Shown here: piece after piece, positions 1-9,261 of the stretch
How positions within the stretch are numbered: the first letter of the stretch is position 1
Layout: every line of letters begins with the position of its first letter
From: Rhodococcus sp. EPR-157
GTDB lineage: Bacteria; Actinomycetota; Actinomycetes; Mycobacteriales; Mycobacteriaceae
DNA: 40,256 nucleotides
Direction of reading: 5' to 3'
NCBI RefSeq assembly: GCF_001647195.1
Contig: NZ_LVCV01000668.1
Span: 1 to 40,256 of the forward strand
The notes under the pieces: generated by a model
What the model was told of the DNA's origin: nothing
The model's database searches: none
Seen by the model: the letters and a program-made list of their open reading frames with translations, nothing else
Position numbers and translations under genes: made by a program

Positions 1-433
1 ACCGCAGCCGCACGGATTCAGCACGCGCTACCACCGCCTGATAGCCCGGCACACTCAGACAACCCTCGTAGAAAGCCACGCGCTTCTCACCGACCGCCTG
101 GTAGCTCGGATTCACCACGGCCCGAAACGGCAACGGTGAACGCCGACGGGTGCGTACGAGCTCCTCGCCGATGTCGTACATGTCCTCGATCACCGCGACA
201 CACAACGGAATACCGATCTGCGGTGCGGCCAGACCGACACCCGGAGCGTCGTACATGGTCGCGCGCATCACCTCGATCAACGCATCGAGGGTGCGGCGCT
301 CGAGTTGGCCGGTCAGCGGCGCCGCGGGTGCCCGCAGAACCGGCTCACCGACAGTCACGATGGGCACGACGCCGTCGCGAGCTACCGACAGAAGCTCGCG
401 AACGGCGTCCTCCACAGATGCCGGGGTGGTCAT
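1..433 (-). CDS. def: Peptide deformylase (3' end outside window)
   Basis: This enzyme removes the formyl group from the initiator methionine of nascent proteins in the cytoplasm, using a catalytic metal. The 144 codons present begin [14 protein letters not shown]. They contain deformylase motif 1 ([10 protein letters not shown], residues 65-74) and motif 2 (EGCLSVPGY, residues 123-131, with the metal-ligand Cys). The third motif (HExDH) lies beyond the window edge, so the gene is partial at its 3' end. The ATG overlaps the ileS stop codon in an ATGA, so translation is probably coupled to ileS. The identification is firm from the two motifs; only the C-terminus is unseen. Confidence 0.95.
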   Translation of the reverse strand, partial: MTTPASVEDAVRELLSVARDGVVPIVTVGEPVLRAPAAPLTGQLERRTLDALIEVMRATMYDAPGVGLAAPQIGIPLCVAVIEDMYDIGEELVRTRRRSPLPFRAVVNPSYQAVGEKRVAFYEGCLSVPGYQAVVARAESVRLR

Positions 434-3400
434 CCCGCGCGGCTGATCAAGGCACGCACGCCCTCCCCGAGCTCGACGGCGTCGGCGCCTGGGTCTCCGT
501 CGACCAAGGACAGTGCCAGAACCTCTCCGGCGATCAGATCGCGGTGAGTATCGAGCCACTCCTGCCGTTCTTCCGGGACTCGGACGACGATGTCGATGCG
601 ATCCGACACGTTCAGCCCCAGGTTGCGACGCGCTTCCTGGAACTCGCGGATCCGGTCCTTCGCCCACCCCTCCGCCTCCAGCTCGGCAGTGACCCTGGAA
701 TCGAGGACCACCAGACCGGAGTTTCCAGGCAGGGCAGCCGTCGAATCAGGCTCGGCTGCAACCAATTTGCGGGTGAACTCGGCAGGCAGCAATTCGATAC
801 CGGCAGCGCTGACGATTCCGGATTCGTCCTCGCTCCACTCCCCTGCCTTGACGGCCTTGATGACCTTCTGGACATCCTTGCCGATGCGGGGGCCCGCTGC
901 TCGCGCATTCACGACCAGCTCGAACTTGCCGTGCACGGCCACGTCGTCGGTCAGATCGACCTTCTTCACGTTGACCTCGTCGGCGATGATATCGGCGTAC
1001 GGGCGCAGCCGCTCGGCTCCCTCGGCTGCGACGGTGACCTCCGGCAGCGGCAACCGCACCCGCAAGTTCTGTGCTTTCCGCAGACCCAACACCGTCGAAC
1101 ACACACTGCGCACTTCGTCCATCGCGCTGACCAACTCGGGATCCGACGGCAGATCCGAACGCGCTGGCCAATCCGTCAGGTGAACCGAGCGTCCACCGGT
1201 CAGACCGCGCCAGACGACCTCGCTGACGAGCGGAAGCAACGGCGCGGCGATCCGGGTCAACACCTCGAGCACCGTGTGCAGCGTGTCGATCGCGTCGGTG
1301 TCTTCGCTCCAGAAACGTGAACGTGACCGTCGGACATACCAGTTCGTCAGTGCGTCGCAAAAGGTTCTCAGCTCGTCGCACGCACCGGCGATGTCGTTGC
1401 CTTCGAGCGCATCGGTGATCGCATCCCGGGTCGCAGACAGCTTCGCAAGTACGTACCGGTCCAGCACGTTCGGCGAATCGGTGCGCCATCGACCGGGCTT
1501 GCCTGCGTACAACTGCAGGAAGCTCCACGCGTTCCAGATCTGAAGCAGGGCCTGACGTACACCCTCGCGGATGCCTTGTTCGGTGACGATCAGGTTGCCC
1601 CCGCGCAGGATCGGCGAGGACATGAGGAACCAGCGCATGGCATCGCTGCCGTCACGATCGAAGACTTCCTTGACGTCGGGATAGTTGCCCTTGGACTTGC
1701 TCATCTTCAGTCCGTCGTCGCCGAGAACGATGCCGTGCGCAGCAACGGTCTTGAATGCCGGTCGGTCGAACAGAGCAGTCGCCAGCACGTGCAACGTATA
1801 GAACCAGCCGCGGGTCTGTCCGTTGTACTCGACGATGAAATCACCCGGATTGTGCCCAGCTGTCGTAGCTGTCCCGTTGAACCATTCTTCGTTCTCGAAC
1901 GGAAAATGCACCTGCGCGTACGGCATCGACCCGGATTCGAACCAGCAGTCGAGTACCTCGGGCACCCGACGCATCGTCGACTTGCCGGTCGGGTCGTCCG
2001 GGTTCGGACGCGTCAGATCATCGATGTACGGACGATGCAGATCGTCCGGTCGCACACCGAAGTCGCGTTCGAGCTCGTCGAGGCTGCCGTAGACGTCGAG
2101 CCTCGGGTACTCCGGGTCGTCCGACGTCCACACCGGGATCGGGCTGCCCCAGTAACGATTGCGGCTGATGTTCCAATCTCGCGCACCCTCGAGCCACTTA
2201 CCGAACTGCCCGTCCTTGATGTGCTCCGGGACCCAGGTGATCTCCTGGTTGAGCTCCACCATCCGGTCACGGAACTTCGTCACCGCGACGAACCACGACG
2301 GAACCGCCATGTAGATCAATGGCTGGCCGCTCCGCCAGCTGTGCGGGTAGGAGTGCTCGATCGTCTCGTGGCGCAGCAGACGCCCCGATGCCTTGAGGTC
2401 CTTGATGATGACCGGATTCGCGTCGAACACCATCAAGCCCTCGTACGGCGAAACGAGGGAGGTGAACTTTCCACCCGGATCGAGCGGTTGCACCACCTCG
2501 ATGCCGTTCGCTGTGGCGACATCCATATCCTCTTCACCGAAAGCCGGTGCAAGGTGCACGATTCCGGTTCCCGAGTCGGTGGTGACGTAGTCGGCCTGCA
2601 GTACCCGGTGCGCGTTCTCGTGACCGAGGAAGAAGTCGAAAGGCGGCGCATAGGTCAGGCCGACGAGATCGGCCCCGGTGTGCTCGGACAGCAGTTCCGG
2701 TTCTTCGCCGAGTTCGCGCGAATAGTGCGCCAGACGTGCGGAGGCCAGTACGTACCGTTCACCGTCGACGCCACGCACCTGAACGTAGTGAACCTCTGGG
2801 TTGACTGCGATCGCCAGATTCGACGGTAACGTCCATGGGGTCGTGGTCCAGATCAGCGCGTTCGCACCGTCCAGGGGTGAGCCGGGTGCCGCCAGCGGCA
2901 TCGTGACGGTGACGGCAGGATCCTGACGCATCTTGTACGCGTCGTCGAGGCGCGTTTCCTGGTTGGACAGCGGGGTCTGCTCGTACCAGGAGTACGGCAG
3001 TACTCGATATCCCTGGTAGATGAGCCCCTTGTCGTACAGGGTCTTGAACGCCCACATGACCGACTCCATGAAGTCGAGGTCCAGCGTCTTGTAGTCGTTG
3101 TCGAAGTCGACCCACCGCGCCTGCCGGGTGACGTAGTCTCGCCACTCGCCGGTGTACTGCAGGACCGATTGCTTGCAGTACGCGTTGAACTTGGCCAGAC
3201 CCATCTCGTCGATCTCGGACTTGTCCTTGATCCCGAGTTGCTTTTCGGCTTCCAGTTCAGCGGGCAGTCCATGGCAGTCCCAGCCGAAGCGACGCTCGAC
3301 CTTCTTGCCGCGCATGGTCTGGAACCGCGGGACGAGGTCCTTGACGTACCCGGTCAGCAAGTGACCGTAGTGCGGGAGACCGTTCGCAAAGGGTGGTCCG

Positions 3401-3591
3401 TCGTAGAAGACGAATTCCTCGGCGCCTTCGCGGTTCTCCACGCTCGCGCGGAAGGTTCCGTCGGCCTCCCACACGTCGAGAACCTTCTTCTCGAGTTCGG
3501 GGAAGGAGACGCTGCCCGCCCCAGTTCCCGCGATGTCGACGAGTGGATACGCGTCGCGGGGGGTGGATGTGTTCGTCGAATCGGTACTCAT
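430..3591 (-). CDS. ileS: Isoleucyl-tRNA synthetase
   Basis: Charges tRNA-Ile with isoleucine and hydrolyses mischarged valine. The product has 1053 aa. The class I signature is [12 protein letters not shown], with HYGH in place of HIGH at residues 74-77. The CP1 editing domain contains [10 protein letters not shown] (249-258) and [12 protein letters not shown] (346-357). The catalytic segment [14 protein letters not shown] lies at 473-486, and KMSKS at 629-633 is followed by the anticodon-binding helical region. The length and the HYGH variant fit the longer, eukaryote-like IleRS class known from actinobacteria; that class assignment is inference. The ATG has an AGGAG 8 nt upstream, inside a T-box leader. 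The stop codon overlaps the deformylase start, so isoleucyl-tRNA supply may influence both proteins. Confidence 0.97.
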   Translation of the reverse strand: MSTDSTNTSTPRDAYPLVDIAGTGAGSVSFPELEKKVLDVWEADGTFRASVENREGAEEFVFYDGPPFANGLPHYGHLLTGYVKDLVPRFQTMRGKKVERRFGWDCHGLPAELEAEKQLGIKDKSEIDEMGLAKFNAYCKQSVLQYTGEWRDYVTRQARWVDFDNDYKTLDLDFMESVMWAFKTLYDKGLIYQGYRVLPYSWYEQTPLSNQETRLDDAYKMRQDPAVTVTMPLAAPGSPLDGANALIWTTTPWTLPSNLAIAVNPEVHYVQVRGVDGERYVLASARLAHYSRELGEEPELLSEHTGADLVGLTYAPPFDFFLGHENAHRVLQADYVTTDSGTGIVHLAPAFGEEDMDVATANGIEVVQPLDPGGKFTSLVSPYEGLMVFDANPVIIKDLKASGRLLRHETIEHSYPHSWRSGQPLIYMAVPSWFVAVTKFRDRMVELNQEITWVPEHIKDGQFGKWLEGARDWNISRNRYWGSPIPVWTSDDPEYPRLDVYGSLDELERDFGVRPDDLHRPYIDDLTRPNPDDPTGKSTMRRVPEVLDCWFESGSMPYAQVHFPFENEEWFNGTATTAGHNPGDFIVEYNGQTRGWFYTLHVLATALFDRPAFKTVAAHGIVLGDDGLKMSKSKGNYPDVKEVFDRDGSDAMRWFLMSSPILRGGNLIVTEQGIREGVRQALLQIWNAWSFLQLYAGKPGRWRTDSPNVLDRYVLAKLSATRDAITDALEGNDIAGACDELRTFCDALTNWYVRRSRSRFWSEDTDAIDTLHTVLEVLTRIAAPLLPLVSEVVWRGLTGGRSVHLTDWPARSDLPSDPELVSAMDEVRSVCSTVLGLRKAQNLRVRLPLPEVTVAAEGAERLRPYADIIADEVNVKKVDLTDDVAVHGKFELVVNARAAGPRIGKDVQKVIKAVKAGEWSEDESGIVSAAGIELLPAEFTRKLVAAEPDSTAALPGNSGLVVLDSRVTAELEAEGWAKDRIREFQEARRNLGLNVSDRIDIVVRVPEERQEWLDTHRDLIAGEVLALSLVDGDPGADAVELGEGVRALISRAG

Positions 3592-3599
3592 GTGCGGCG

Positions 3600-3867
3600 C
3601 TCCTACCGTGCCAACCGCCTCGATGTGGATGAGACGGTGCTGGACAGACTCGGCACGGGGACGACAACCGGCGTGTGGGACGCCGGCACCGCGGTACCAC
3701 CCCGCTTGCGCCGACTCCTCTTTCGAGAAGCCGACGCCGCTCGCACAGCTGTGACGGGCTTACCCGTTCGGTTCTACTGAGTGTCGGCGCGTCCGGTCGG
3801 ACATGCGTGCACCGTTCTTCCGAAGGCTCCCCGGTGATATCCGGATCGACACCTGTACTCGTATTCT
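3600..3867 (-). promoter_or_regulatory. T-box riboswitch of ileS, translational (class II) type
   Basis: The untranslated leader of ileS carries the T-box core GGGGTGGTACCGCGG on the minus strand (about 3703-3689); its TGG at 3699-3697 would pair with the CCA end of uncharged tRNA. Upstream, a short stem I region contains GATATCACC (3841-3833), whose ATC at 3838-3836 is an isoleucine codon suited to be the specifier. It is followed by CCGGGGAGC and GGAAGAACGG blocks and by AACCGAACGGG / AGCCCGTCACAGC, typical of actinobacterial ileS leaders. There is no U-tract terminator. Instead GGCAC (3612-3608) plus GGTA (3607-3604), next to the AGGAG ribosome site (3604-3600), can pair with GTGCC (3689-3685) and TACC (3696-3693) of the T-box element. 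This gives a mutually exclusive sequestrator, as in known translational T-boxes. The stretch holds no gene. Confidence 0.9.
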
Positions 3868-3873
3868 CAGCCC

Positions 3874-3879
3874 ATACTA
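3874..3879 (-). promoter_or_regulatory. Candidate -10 element for the ileS T-box transcript
   Basis: The minus-strand hexamer TAGTAT matches the actinobacterial TANNNT -10 pattern. A start about 7 nt downstream would fall near 3867, just before the T-box stem I. I see no convincing -35 element. The assignment rests only on position and this match. Confidence 0.3.
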
Positions 3880-3898
3880 ACGAACGCGTCGATCTGCA

Positions 3899-4069
3899 TT
3901 ACTGCTCGGGCGGTGTCTTGCGCCCCATCAGAGCACCTGCCAACAGCAGTACGGCCCCGACAACGCACACTGCGATGCATCCCCACGCCCACAGAACCGA
4001 CCCGGTCATCAATGCGATGACCAGCATCGCGAACCCAACTGCTGCCGCACCCAACGTCAGGACAAGCAC
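3899..4069 (-). CDS. Small hydrophobic membrane protein, 56 aa
   Basis: A 57-codon reading frame lies between wag31 and ileS. It starts at a GTG with a GAGGAG ribosome site a few bases upstream and ends in TAA. The product has two hydrophobic stretches (about residues 1-21 and 24-48) separated by a short MTGS turn, then a polar tail GRKTPPEQ, so it is probably a helical hairpin in the inner membrane. It has no catalytic motif and I do not recognise a named family. M. tuberculosis also has a small predicted membrane protein (Rv2144c) beside wag31, but homology is not shown here. It lies 84 bp downstream of wag31 and immediately upstream of the ileS leader, so it probably shares the wag31 transcript. 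The good ribosome site and clean hydrophobic pattern make it likely to be real. Confidence 0.7.
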   Translation of the reverse strand: MLVLTLGAAAVGFAMLVIALMTGSVLWAWGCIAVCVVGAVLLLAGALMGRKTPPEQ

Positions 4070-4153
4070 GCCACTCCTCGTTCCGGATACGCCTCGCAGC
4101 GATCGTCAGACCCAGGGTGCGCCGTCACGCGTTGCGCGCGGGGCAGATGAGTG

Positions 4154-5005
4154 TCAGTTGTTTCCCTTGGCATACGACTGGCTGTATCCGGAGGATTGGT
4201 CGTTCTGACCGAACTTGTCGGAACCATTGTCGACCGGCAGAGCGGACGACCGATTCTCGAGTTCTTCGAGCTGGGATTCCAGGTACGACTTGAGCCGCAC
4301 GCGGTATTCGCGCTCGAATGTCTTGAGCTGCTCGATACGGCCCTCGAGCACCGAACGCTGCTCGTTGATGGTCGCCATGCTCTCGGTGTGCTTACGCTCG
4401 GCATCTGCCTGGAGTGCATCGGCCTTCTCCTTGGCCTGACGCAGCTGAGTCTCGGATCGCGTCTGCGCGTCCGACAACAGCGACTCGGACTTCTGACGTG
4501 CGTCGGACACCATTGCCTCGGACCGCGTACGTGCGTCCGTCACCAAACGCTCGGCGTTGGTGCGGGCGTTTCCGAGTAGTTGCTCCGACTCGGTCTTCGC
4601 ATCGTTGGTGAGCCGGTCCGCCATTTCCTGGGCGAGACCGAGAATCTTCGCCGCCTGCATGTTGGAGTCGCCACTCTGCGATGGCGCTGCAGCGGCGACC
4701 GGGGCGGGCGCGACGACCGGCGCAGGCTTCGGAGGCTCGACAGGGCGCTGAGGCTCTGGAGCCTTCTGCTGTATCGGAGCCGCCTGCTGCGAGCCACCCT
4801 GGCGGGCGGAGCTCTTGGCATCGGCAAGTTCCTGGTCGAGCTCCCCGACCCGCTGGCGCAGGTCGGCGTTCTCCTCGATCAATCGCGACAGCTCTTGCTC
4901 GACGAGATCGAGGAATGCATCCACCTCGTCTTCGTTGTAGCCGCGCTTACCGATAGGCGGCTTGCTGAACGCGACATTGTGCACATCAGCTGGAGTCAGC
5001 GGCAT
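4154..5005 (-). CDS. wag31: DivIVA-family polar growth protein Wag31
   Basis: Cytoplasmic coiled-coil scaffold that gathers at negatively curved membrane at the cell poles and directs tip growth and cell-wall synthesis. The 283-aa product starts with the DivIVA membrane-binding domain ([20 protein letters not shown], then [17 protein letters not shown], residues about 2-40) and its first coiled coil. A Pro/Ala-rich linker follows (about 75-110), then a long second coiled coil rich in Lys, Glu and Ala (about 125-255) and a polar tail ending YAKGNN. Wag31 is a PknA/PknB substrate in mycobacteria, but I did not map a phosphosite here. The ATG has an upstream GAAGGG. It is separated from yggT by 161 bp holding a probable promoter, so it can be expressed independently of the dcw genes. 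Confidence 0.96.
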   Translation of the reverse strand: MPLTPADVHNVAFSKPPIGKRGYNEDEVDAFLDLVEQELSRLIEENADLRQRVGELDQELADAKSSARQGGSQQAAPIQQKAPEPQRPVEPPKPAPVVAPAPVAAAAPSQSGDSNMQAAKILGLAQEMADRLTNDAKTESEQLLGNARTNAERLVTDARTRSEAMVSDARQKSESLLSDAQTRSETQLRQAKEKADALQADAERKHTESMATINEQRSVLEGRIEQLKTFEREYRVRLKSYLESQLEELENRSSALPVDNGSDKFGQNDQSSGYSQSYAKGNN

Positions 5006-5050
5006 GGAAGGATCCCTTCACGCATCTTAGGGCGGTAGAGCAAGCATTCA

Positions 5051-5078
5051 GTTATATCCCATTCCGCACGAGCCGGAA
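5051..5078 (-). promoter_or_regulatory. Probable wag31 promoter
   Basis: On the minus strand a good -10 (TATAAC, 5056-5051) lies 45 bp before the wag31 ATG. The -35 position (TTCCGG, 5078-5073, spacer 16) matches poorly, and it forms one arm of a small inverted repeat, TTCCG-N7-CGGAA, which could be an operator. The rest of the 161-bp gap shows no gene. Confidence 0.4.
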
Positions 5079-5166
5079 CAATCAAACTGTAACTGGCGTC
5101 CATTCTGTCACATCGGTCGCGCTGGTCGCGCACGTCCGACGAGGTCTTTCGGCAAAGTCGCTATGT

Positions 5167-5454
5167 TCACGATCCCAAACCCCGCACCACCGTCATCAGG
5201 ATGAATACCCCGAACAGCAGAACCATGATCGACAGATCGAGTCGAACCCCGCCGAGATTCACCGGCGGTATCAGCCGTCTCAGCAGCTTGACTGGCGGAT
5301 CGGTCACCGTGAATATCGCTTCGAGCAATATCACTACAATTCCCGACGGTCGCCAATCTCGCGCGAACGTTCTGATGAATTCGACGATGATGCGGCCGAT
5401 GAGCAGAAGCCAGAAAATGAACAGTATGAAGTAGATCACCGCGAACAAGGCCAC
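5167..5454 (-). CDS. YggT family membrane protein
   Basis: A 95-aa integral membrane protein of the YggT family, the position occupied by Rv2146c in M. tuberculosis. It has a hydrophobic N-terminal segment (about residues 1-25), a conserved polar loop with RIIVEFIRTFARDW and TDPPVKLLRRLIPP, and a second membrane segment (about 70-92). The exact function is not established; the family is linked to osmotic tolerance and, by its constant place between sepF and wag31, to division or cell-envelope work. The start is a GTG. An ATG 7 bp further upstream is in another frame. It lies 101 bp after sepF. Confidence 0.9.
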   Translation of the reverse strand: MALFAVIYFILFIFWLLLIGRIIVEFIRTFARDWRPSGIVVILLEAIFTVTDPPVKLLRRLIPPVNLGGVRLDLSIMVLLFGVFILMTVVRGLGS

Positions 5455-5555
5455 AGGTCATACTCTGCCCGAAAAGATCGGCTCGATCAAAGCGACCAGG
5501 TCAGAGGCCTGCTCAGTTCGATCGAGCCGATGTGGGTCGACGCTTCGATCAATCG

Positions 5556-6260
5556 TCATTGCTGACTGTAGAAACCGGTCTCGGCGATCCGACGACGCTC
5601 CTGGGGAGACACATCGATATCGGCCGGAGAGAGAAGGAACACCTTCGTCGCAACCTTGTCGAACGATCCACGGAGTGCGAACGCCAATCCGGCGGCGAAA
5701 TCGACGAGCCGCTTGGCATCGGCGTTGCTCATCTCGACGAGATCCATGATGACGGGTGTTCCGTCACGGAACCGCTCGCCGATGGTACGAGCTTCGCTGT
5801 AGTCACGCGGCCGTAGCGTCGTGATCTTCGACAACGGACCACCATCGTCGACCACAGGGCTCCTCCGAGTTTCCGCGCGTGCCAGCGAGTCGCTCCGCAG
5901 GCTCCGCTCCGGCCCATCCATTCGAGTATCGACGGCCAGGTTGCCCCTGGTCGACCCTCCACGGCTTGCCATCGACGGTGTGCGCGAGGCACGGCCGCCG
6001 ATCGGCGCAAGCGTCGGTGCCGACCGCGGCGCCTCGTACTCGTCGTAGTCGTCGTCCATCTCGTCGAGTTCCGAGCGGGCAGGCCTACGGGACGAGAACG
6101 ACGGCTTGGCGAACTCGCGATCACTGCGATCGTCGATGTCGCCGTACGGGTCACGCCCGCGTGAAGACCTGTGCGAGTCTGGCTCGTCGAGGTAATCGTC
6201 TTCGTAGTCCGCGAGCGGAACCATGCCGAAGTACGCCTTGAACTTGTGCAGGGTGCTCAT
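5556..6260 (-). CDS. sepF: Cell division protein SepF
   Basis: Membrane anchor of the FtsZ ring in bacteria that lack FtsA. The 234-aa protein has an N-terminal amphipathic membrane-targeting helix ([15 protein letters not shown]). A long acidic/basic disordered linker with DYDEYEAPR-type segments follows (about 18-145), then the globular SepF domain at the C-terminus ([26 protein letters not shown] onwards). That domain dimerises and binds the FtsZ C-terminal tail. I chose the ATG at 6260 because GAAGGTAG precedes it by 5 nt and the protein then begins directly with the amphipathic helix; an in-frame TTG 18 nt upstream is less likely. It lies between yggS and yggT, as in mycobacteria. Confidence 0.94.
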   Translation of the reverse strand: MSTLHKFKAYFGMVPLADYEDDYLDEPDSHRSSRGRDPYGDIDDRSDREFAKPSFSSRRPARSELDEMDDDYDEYEAPRSAPTLAPIGGRASRTPSMASRGGSTRGNLAVDTRMDGPERSLRSDSLARAETRRSPVVDDGGPLSKITTLRPRDYSEARTIGERFRDGTPVIMDLVEMSNADAKRLVDFAAGLAFALRGSFDKVATKVFLLSPADIDVSPQERRRIAETGFYSQQ

Positions 6261-6329
6261 CGATCTACCTTCCGTCAAAAGCTGGGTCGTTCCGTGTTCT
6301 GCGCTGCCGCTGTCCAGGTTCGCGATGTG

Positions 6330-7094
6330 TCAGTTGTGACTGATGTGATCCGTGGACTGTACTGGCGAGGTTATCGGCCGCGAACCGAGTATTGCGGTAC
6401 CGACACGCACACACGTCGATCCATGTCGCACCGCGGCCTCCAGATCACCCGTCATGCCCGCCGAGAGCTCCGTCGCATCGGGATGTTGCCGCAGCAGACC
6501 CTGATGAATGTCCGCGAGATCGGCGAATGCGGCATCCGGGTCCACCCCGAGCGGTGGTACCGACATCAACCCTGCGAGCCTCAATCCATCCGAGTCGGCG
6601 ACCCGCTCCGCCAGCGCCTCGAGATCCTCACGCTCGACTCCGCCTCGATGTACGTCTCCGTCGAGACTGACCTGGATGAGCACGTCGAGTTCGCTGGACC
6701 GCTCACCCACCTCGAATGCGTGCCCGACAGCCTTCTGGAGGGCCGAGATCAGACGCTCACTGTCCACCGAATGAATCGACGATGCCCAGCGTGCGACCGA
6801 CTTCGCCTTGTTTCGCTGAAGATGGCCGATCATGTGCCACCGAACCGGCTCGGTTCCGAACGTCGCGCCGAGTTCGTCGACCTTTCTGGACGCCTCTTGT
6901 TCTCTCGATTCGCCGAAATCACGGCACCCGAGCTCGAACAGAATCTCGACATCACCGGCCGGGAAGAACTTGGTGACCGGCAGCAATGCCACGTCGTCGG
7001 GATCGCGTCCAGCTGCGGCACACGCGGCGCTCAGGCGCTCACGGACCGAAGCGAGCGCCGTTGCGATCTGCGCTGCTCTGTCAGGGGATGTCAT
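6330..7094 (-). CDS. YggS family pyridoxal-phosphate homeostasis protein
   Basis: Cytoplasmic single-domain PLP-binding protein with the fold of the alanine racemase N-terminal domain. The family buffers free PLP and affects amino-acid pools, and no catalytic reaction is established. The 254-aa product shows the PLP-lysine motif (LLPVTKFFP, Lys42), FGESREQEASRKVDEL, WHMIGHLQRNKAKS, and the phosphate-binding end LSAGMTGDLEAAVRHGST. The ATG at 7094 lies 8 bp after the laccase-domain gene and gives the normal family length. The frame stays open further upstream, but only in antisense to well-supported coding sequence. It occupies the Rv2148c position, next to sepF. Confidence 0.92.
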   Translation of the reverse strand: MTSPDRAAQIATALASVRERLSAACAAAGRDPDDVALLPVTKFFPAGDVEILFELGCRDFGESREQEASRKVDELGATFGTEPVRWHMIGHLQRNKAKSVARWASSIHSVDSERLISALQKAVGHAFEVGERSSELDVLIQVSLDGDVHRGGVEREDLEALAERVADSDGLRLAGLMSVPPLGVDPDAAFADLADIHQGLLRQHPDATELSAGMTGDLEAAVRHGSTCVRVGTAILGSRPITSPVQSTDHISHN

Positions 7095-7102
7095 GGCACC
7101 AG

Positions 7103-7843
7103 TCAAGCAGGCTCGGTGTCCATCCAGATCACGCTGGCCAACCTGCCGGTCGGGCCGCCCCGTCGATGGCTGAACAGAGTCCGATCCTCGATGGTGCAGC
7201 GCGGATCCGTAGCCACAGCCGACACACCCGCGTCGACCAACTGCCTCCTGATTCCGGCACGAATGTCGAGACCCGGCGTCTTCCTGACCGTTGTGCTCGC
7301 ACTGCCGGGCAGATGCCGTTCCACATCCGCCTGCATGTGCGCGGGAACCTCGTATTGTCGCCCGCTCGCAGCAGGCCCGAGGAACGCCCCGATCCGGCTC
7401 AGCACTGCACCCTGGGCCACCATCGCATCGAGCACACGCGGCACGATCCCGATGCGGGCACCGACGCGGCCCGCATGCACGGCCGCGATGACACCGGCTT
7501 CGGAGTCGGACAGCAGAACAGGTACACAGTCGGCGGACAGAACGACGAGCGCCAGATCGCGCACCGTCGTCACCACAGCGTCGGTGACGGCAATCGGCTC
7601 GCGCACCGGGCCGTCGACGACGGTCACCGTGCGGCCGTGAACTTGCTCCATCCATACCAACCGGTCGACTCCGACACCGATCTCTCGACCGAGCCGTTCG
7701 CGATTGGCCGCGACCGCCGCCGGGTCGTCTCCGACATGATCACCGAGATTGAAACTGTCGAACGGAGGCGCCGACACGCCACCCGCCCTCGTCGTGGTAA
7801 CTCGACGAACCCTGAAATTCGACGTTGTGTCGATCGAACCCAT
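7103..7843 (-). CDS. pgeF: PgeF/YfiH-type laccase-domain protein
   Basis: Cytoplasmic protein of the YfiH / multicopper polyphenol oxidase fold. Members have purine nucleoside phosphorylase/adenosine deaminase activity or edit mis-incorporated L-Ser in the peptidoglycan precursor (PgeF). The 246-aa product has the three metal ligands in the usual order and spacing: His69 in MEQVHG, Cys106 in SADCVP and His123 in AAVHAG. Further conserved blocks are RAGGVSAPPFDSFNLG and GPAASGRQYEV. Its place between ftsZ and yggS (the Rv2149c position) fits a peptidoglycan quality-control role. Which activity dominates cannot be told from the sequence. The ATG lies 6 bp after the ftsZ stop. Confidence 0.88.
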   Translation of the reverse strand: MGSIDTTSNFRVRRVTTTRAGGVSAPPFDSFNLGDHVGDDPAAVAANRERLGREIGVGVDRLVWMEQVHGRTVTVVDGPVREPIAVTDAVVTTVRDLALVVLSADCVPVLLSDSEAGVIAAVHAGRVGARIGIVPRVLDAMVAQGAVLSRIGAFLGPAASGRQYEVPAHMQADVERHLPGSASTTVRKTPGLDIRAGIRRQLVDAGVSAVATDPRCTIEDRTLFSHRRGGPTGRLASVIWMDTEPA

Positions 7844-7849
7844 CAGTGA

Positions 7850-9079
7850 TCAGCGGCGCATGAACGATGGCACGTCGACGTCATCGTCGCCATCGTCTTC
7901 CGTGACCGGGACCCGACGACCAGCGCTGCCTTGACTGCTCGACCCTCCATTCGATCCCGAGGACTGCAAGGGTGGAAGGCTGCTGCCACTTCCAGCGCCG
8001 ACCGGATCACGGAATACCGCACCGGACTCGGACTTGTCGGACGACCGCGACGAAGATACTTCGCCGGACCGCGCAGAACCGATGGAAGCACGTGACGCAC
8101 CTGGAGCGGCCTCGACCGGGCGACGCGTCGGCGTACCGCCGTCGAAGCCCGCCGCGATCACCGTGACGCGCACCTCGTCACCGAGTGAGTCGTCGATCAC
8201 GGTTCCGAAGATGATGTTCGCGTCGATATGCGCGGCTTCCTGCACGAGCGAGGCTGCCTCGTTGATTTCGAACAGTCCGAGATCGGAGCCACCCGCGATG
8301 GACAGCAGAACGCCCCGGGCGCCCTCCATCGAGGCTTCGAGAAGTGGGGAGTTGATCGCGGATTCGGCCGCTTTGATCGCTCGACCTTCGCCCCTCGACG
8401 ACCCGATGCCCATGAGGGCGCTGCCTGCGCCGGACATGACGCCCTTGACGTCGGCGAAGTCGACGTTGATCAGCCCGGGGGTGGTGATCAGGTCGGTGAT
8501 TCCCTGCACGCCGTTGAGGAGAACCTCGTCGGCGCTACGGAAAGCGTCCATGAGGCTGACTGCAGCATCACCGAGTTGCAGCAAACGATCGTTCGGGATC
8601 ACGATGAGCGTGTCGCAGGACTCGCGAAGCTGCTGGATGCCCGTATCGGCCTGTCCGCCGCGGCGCTTGCCCTCGAACGAGAACGGGCGCGTCACTACGC
8701 CGACCGTCAACGCTCCGAGCTTGCGCGCGATGTTGGCCACCACCGGAGCGCCACCGGTGCCGGTGCCACCGCCTTCGCCTGCGGTGACGAACACCATATC
8801 GGCGCCCTTGAGCACCTCTTCGATCTCGTCCTTGTGATCGTCGGCAGCTCTCCTGCCCACTTCCGGGTCGGCTCCTGCTCCGAGGCCACGGGTGAGCTCG
8901 CGTCCGACGTCGAGCTTGACGTCGGCGTCGCTCATCAGCAGTGCCTGGGCGTCGGTGTTGACCGCGATGAACTCGACTCCTTTGAGTCCCTGTTCGATCA
9001 TGCGGTTGACCGCGTTAACGCCGCCGCCGCCGATGCCGACGACCTTGATTACGGCGAGGTAGTTGTGCGGGGGCGTCAT
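7850..9079 (-). CDS. ftsZ: Cell division GTPase FtsZ
   Basis: Tubulin homologue that polymerises with GTP into the mid-cell ring and recruits the septal wall machinery. The 409-aa protein shows the nucleotide-binding core ([15 protein letters not shown] near residue 13), the tubulin signature GGGTGTG at 103-109, and the T7 catalytic loop [12 protein letters not shown] with Asp208/Asp210 that activates hydrolysis in the neighbouring subunit. After a Ser/Gly/Arg-rich linker (about 315-395) comes the conserved tail [12 protein letters not shown], which binds SepF and FtsW in actinobacteria. A 182-bp gap with a strong -35 match separates it from ftsQ, so it has its own promoter in addition to read-through. 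Confidence 0.98.
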   Translation of the reverse strand: MTPPHNYLAVIKVVGIGGGGVNAVNRMIEQGLKGVEFIAVNTDAQALLMSDADVKLDVGRELTRGLGAGADPEVGRRAADDHKDEIEEVLKGADMVFVTAGEGGGTGTGGAPVVANIARKLGALTVGVVTRPFSFEGKRRGGQADTGIQQLRESCDTLIVIPNDRLLQLGDAAVSLMDAFRSADEVLLNGVQGITDLITTPGLINVDFADVKGVMSGAGSALMGIGSSRGEGRAIKAAESAINSPLLEASMEGARGVLLSIAGGSDLGLFEINEAASLVQEAAHIDANIIFGTVIDDSLGDEVRVTVIAAGFDGGTPTRRPVEAAPGASRASIGSARSGEVSSSRSSDKSESGAVFRDPVGAGSGSSLPPLQSSGSNGGSSSQGSAGRRVPVTEDDGDDDVDVPSFMRR

Positions 9080-9140
9080 TGGCTCTCGCCTTCCGTGGTT
9101 GTGTTCTGGTCTGTCTGACTAGAGTTCGGCAAAACCCTCA

Positions 9141-9170
9141 ACCTAAACCACAGGCTTAGAGTTATGTCAA
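9141..9170 (-). promoter_or_regulatory. Promoter for ftsZ
   Basis: The minus strand carries a perfect TTGACA (9170-9165), an 18-nt spacer and TTAGGT (9146-9141), which would start transcription about 55 bp before the ftsZ ATG. It is the best sigma-A-like -35 in the window. It sits in the only long gap between ftsQ and ftsZ; the rest of that gap shows no gene. Confidence 0.6.
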
Positions 9171-9261
9171 GTACTCGATGCCGGGAACGCTATGCACCGG
9201 TGCGCCAATGCGCCATTAGGCGCGCCGACGACGCAAGAAACATTTTGCGACCGCGTCGGTG

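Noticed and set aside
136-1320. A 394-codon plus-strand open frame
   Set aside because: Antisense to def and the C-terminal part of ileS; low-complexity Arg/Gln-rich translation with no recognisable family.
3600-3867. Intrinsic terminator in the ileS leader
   Set aside because: No stable GC hairpin followed by a T-run is seen; the pairing found masks the ribosome site, so translational control fits better.
7095-7655. N-terminal extension of the YggS-like protein by about 187 residues
   Set aside because: The extra part is an out-of-frame reading of the laccase-domain gene; the ATG at 7094 gives the normal family length.
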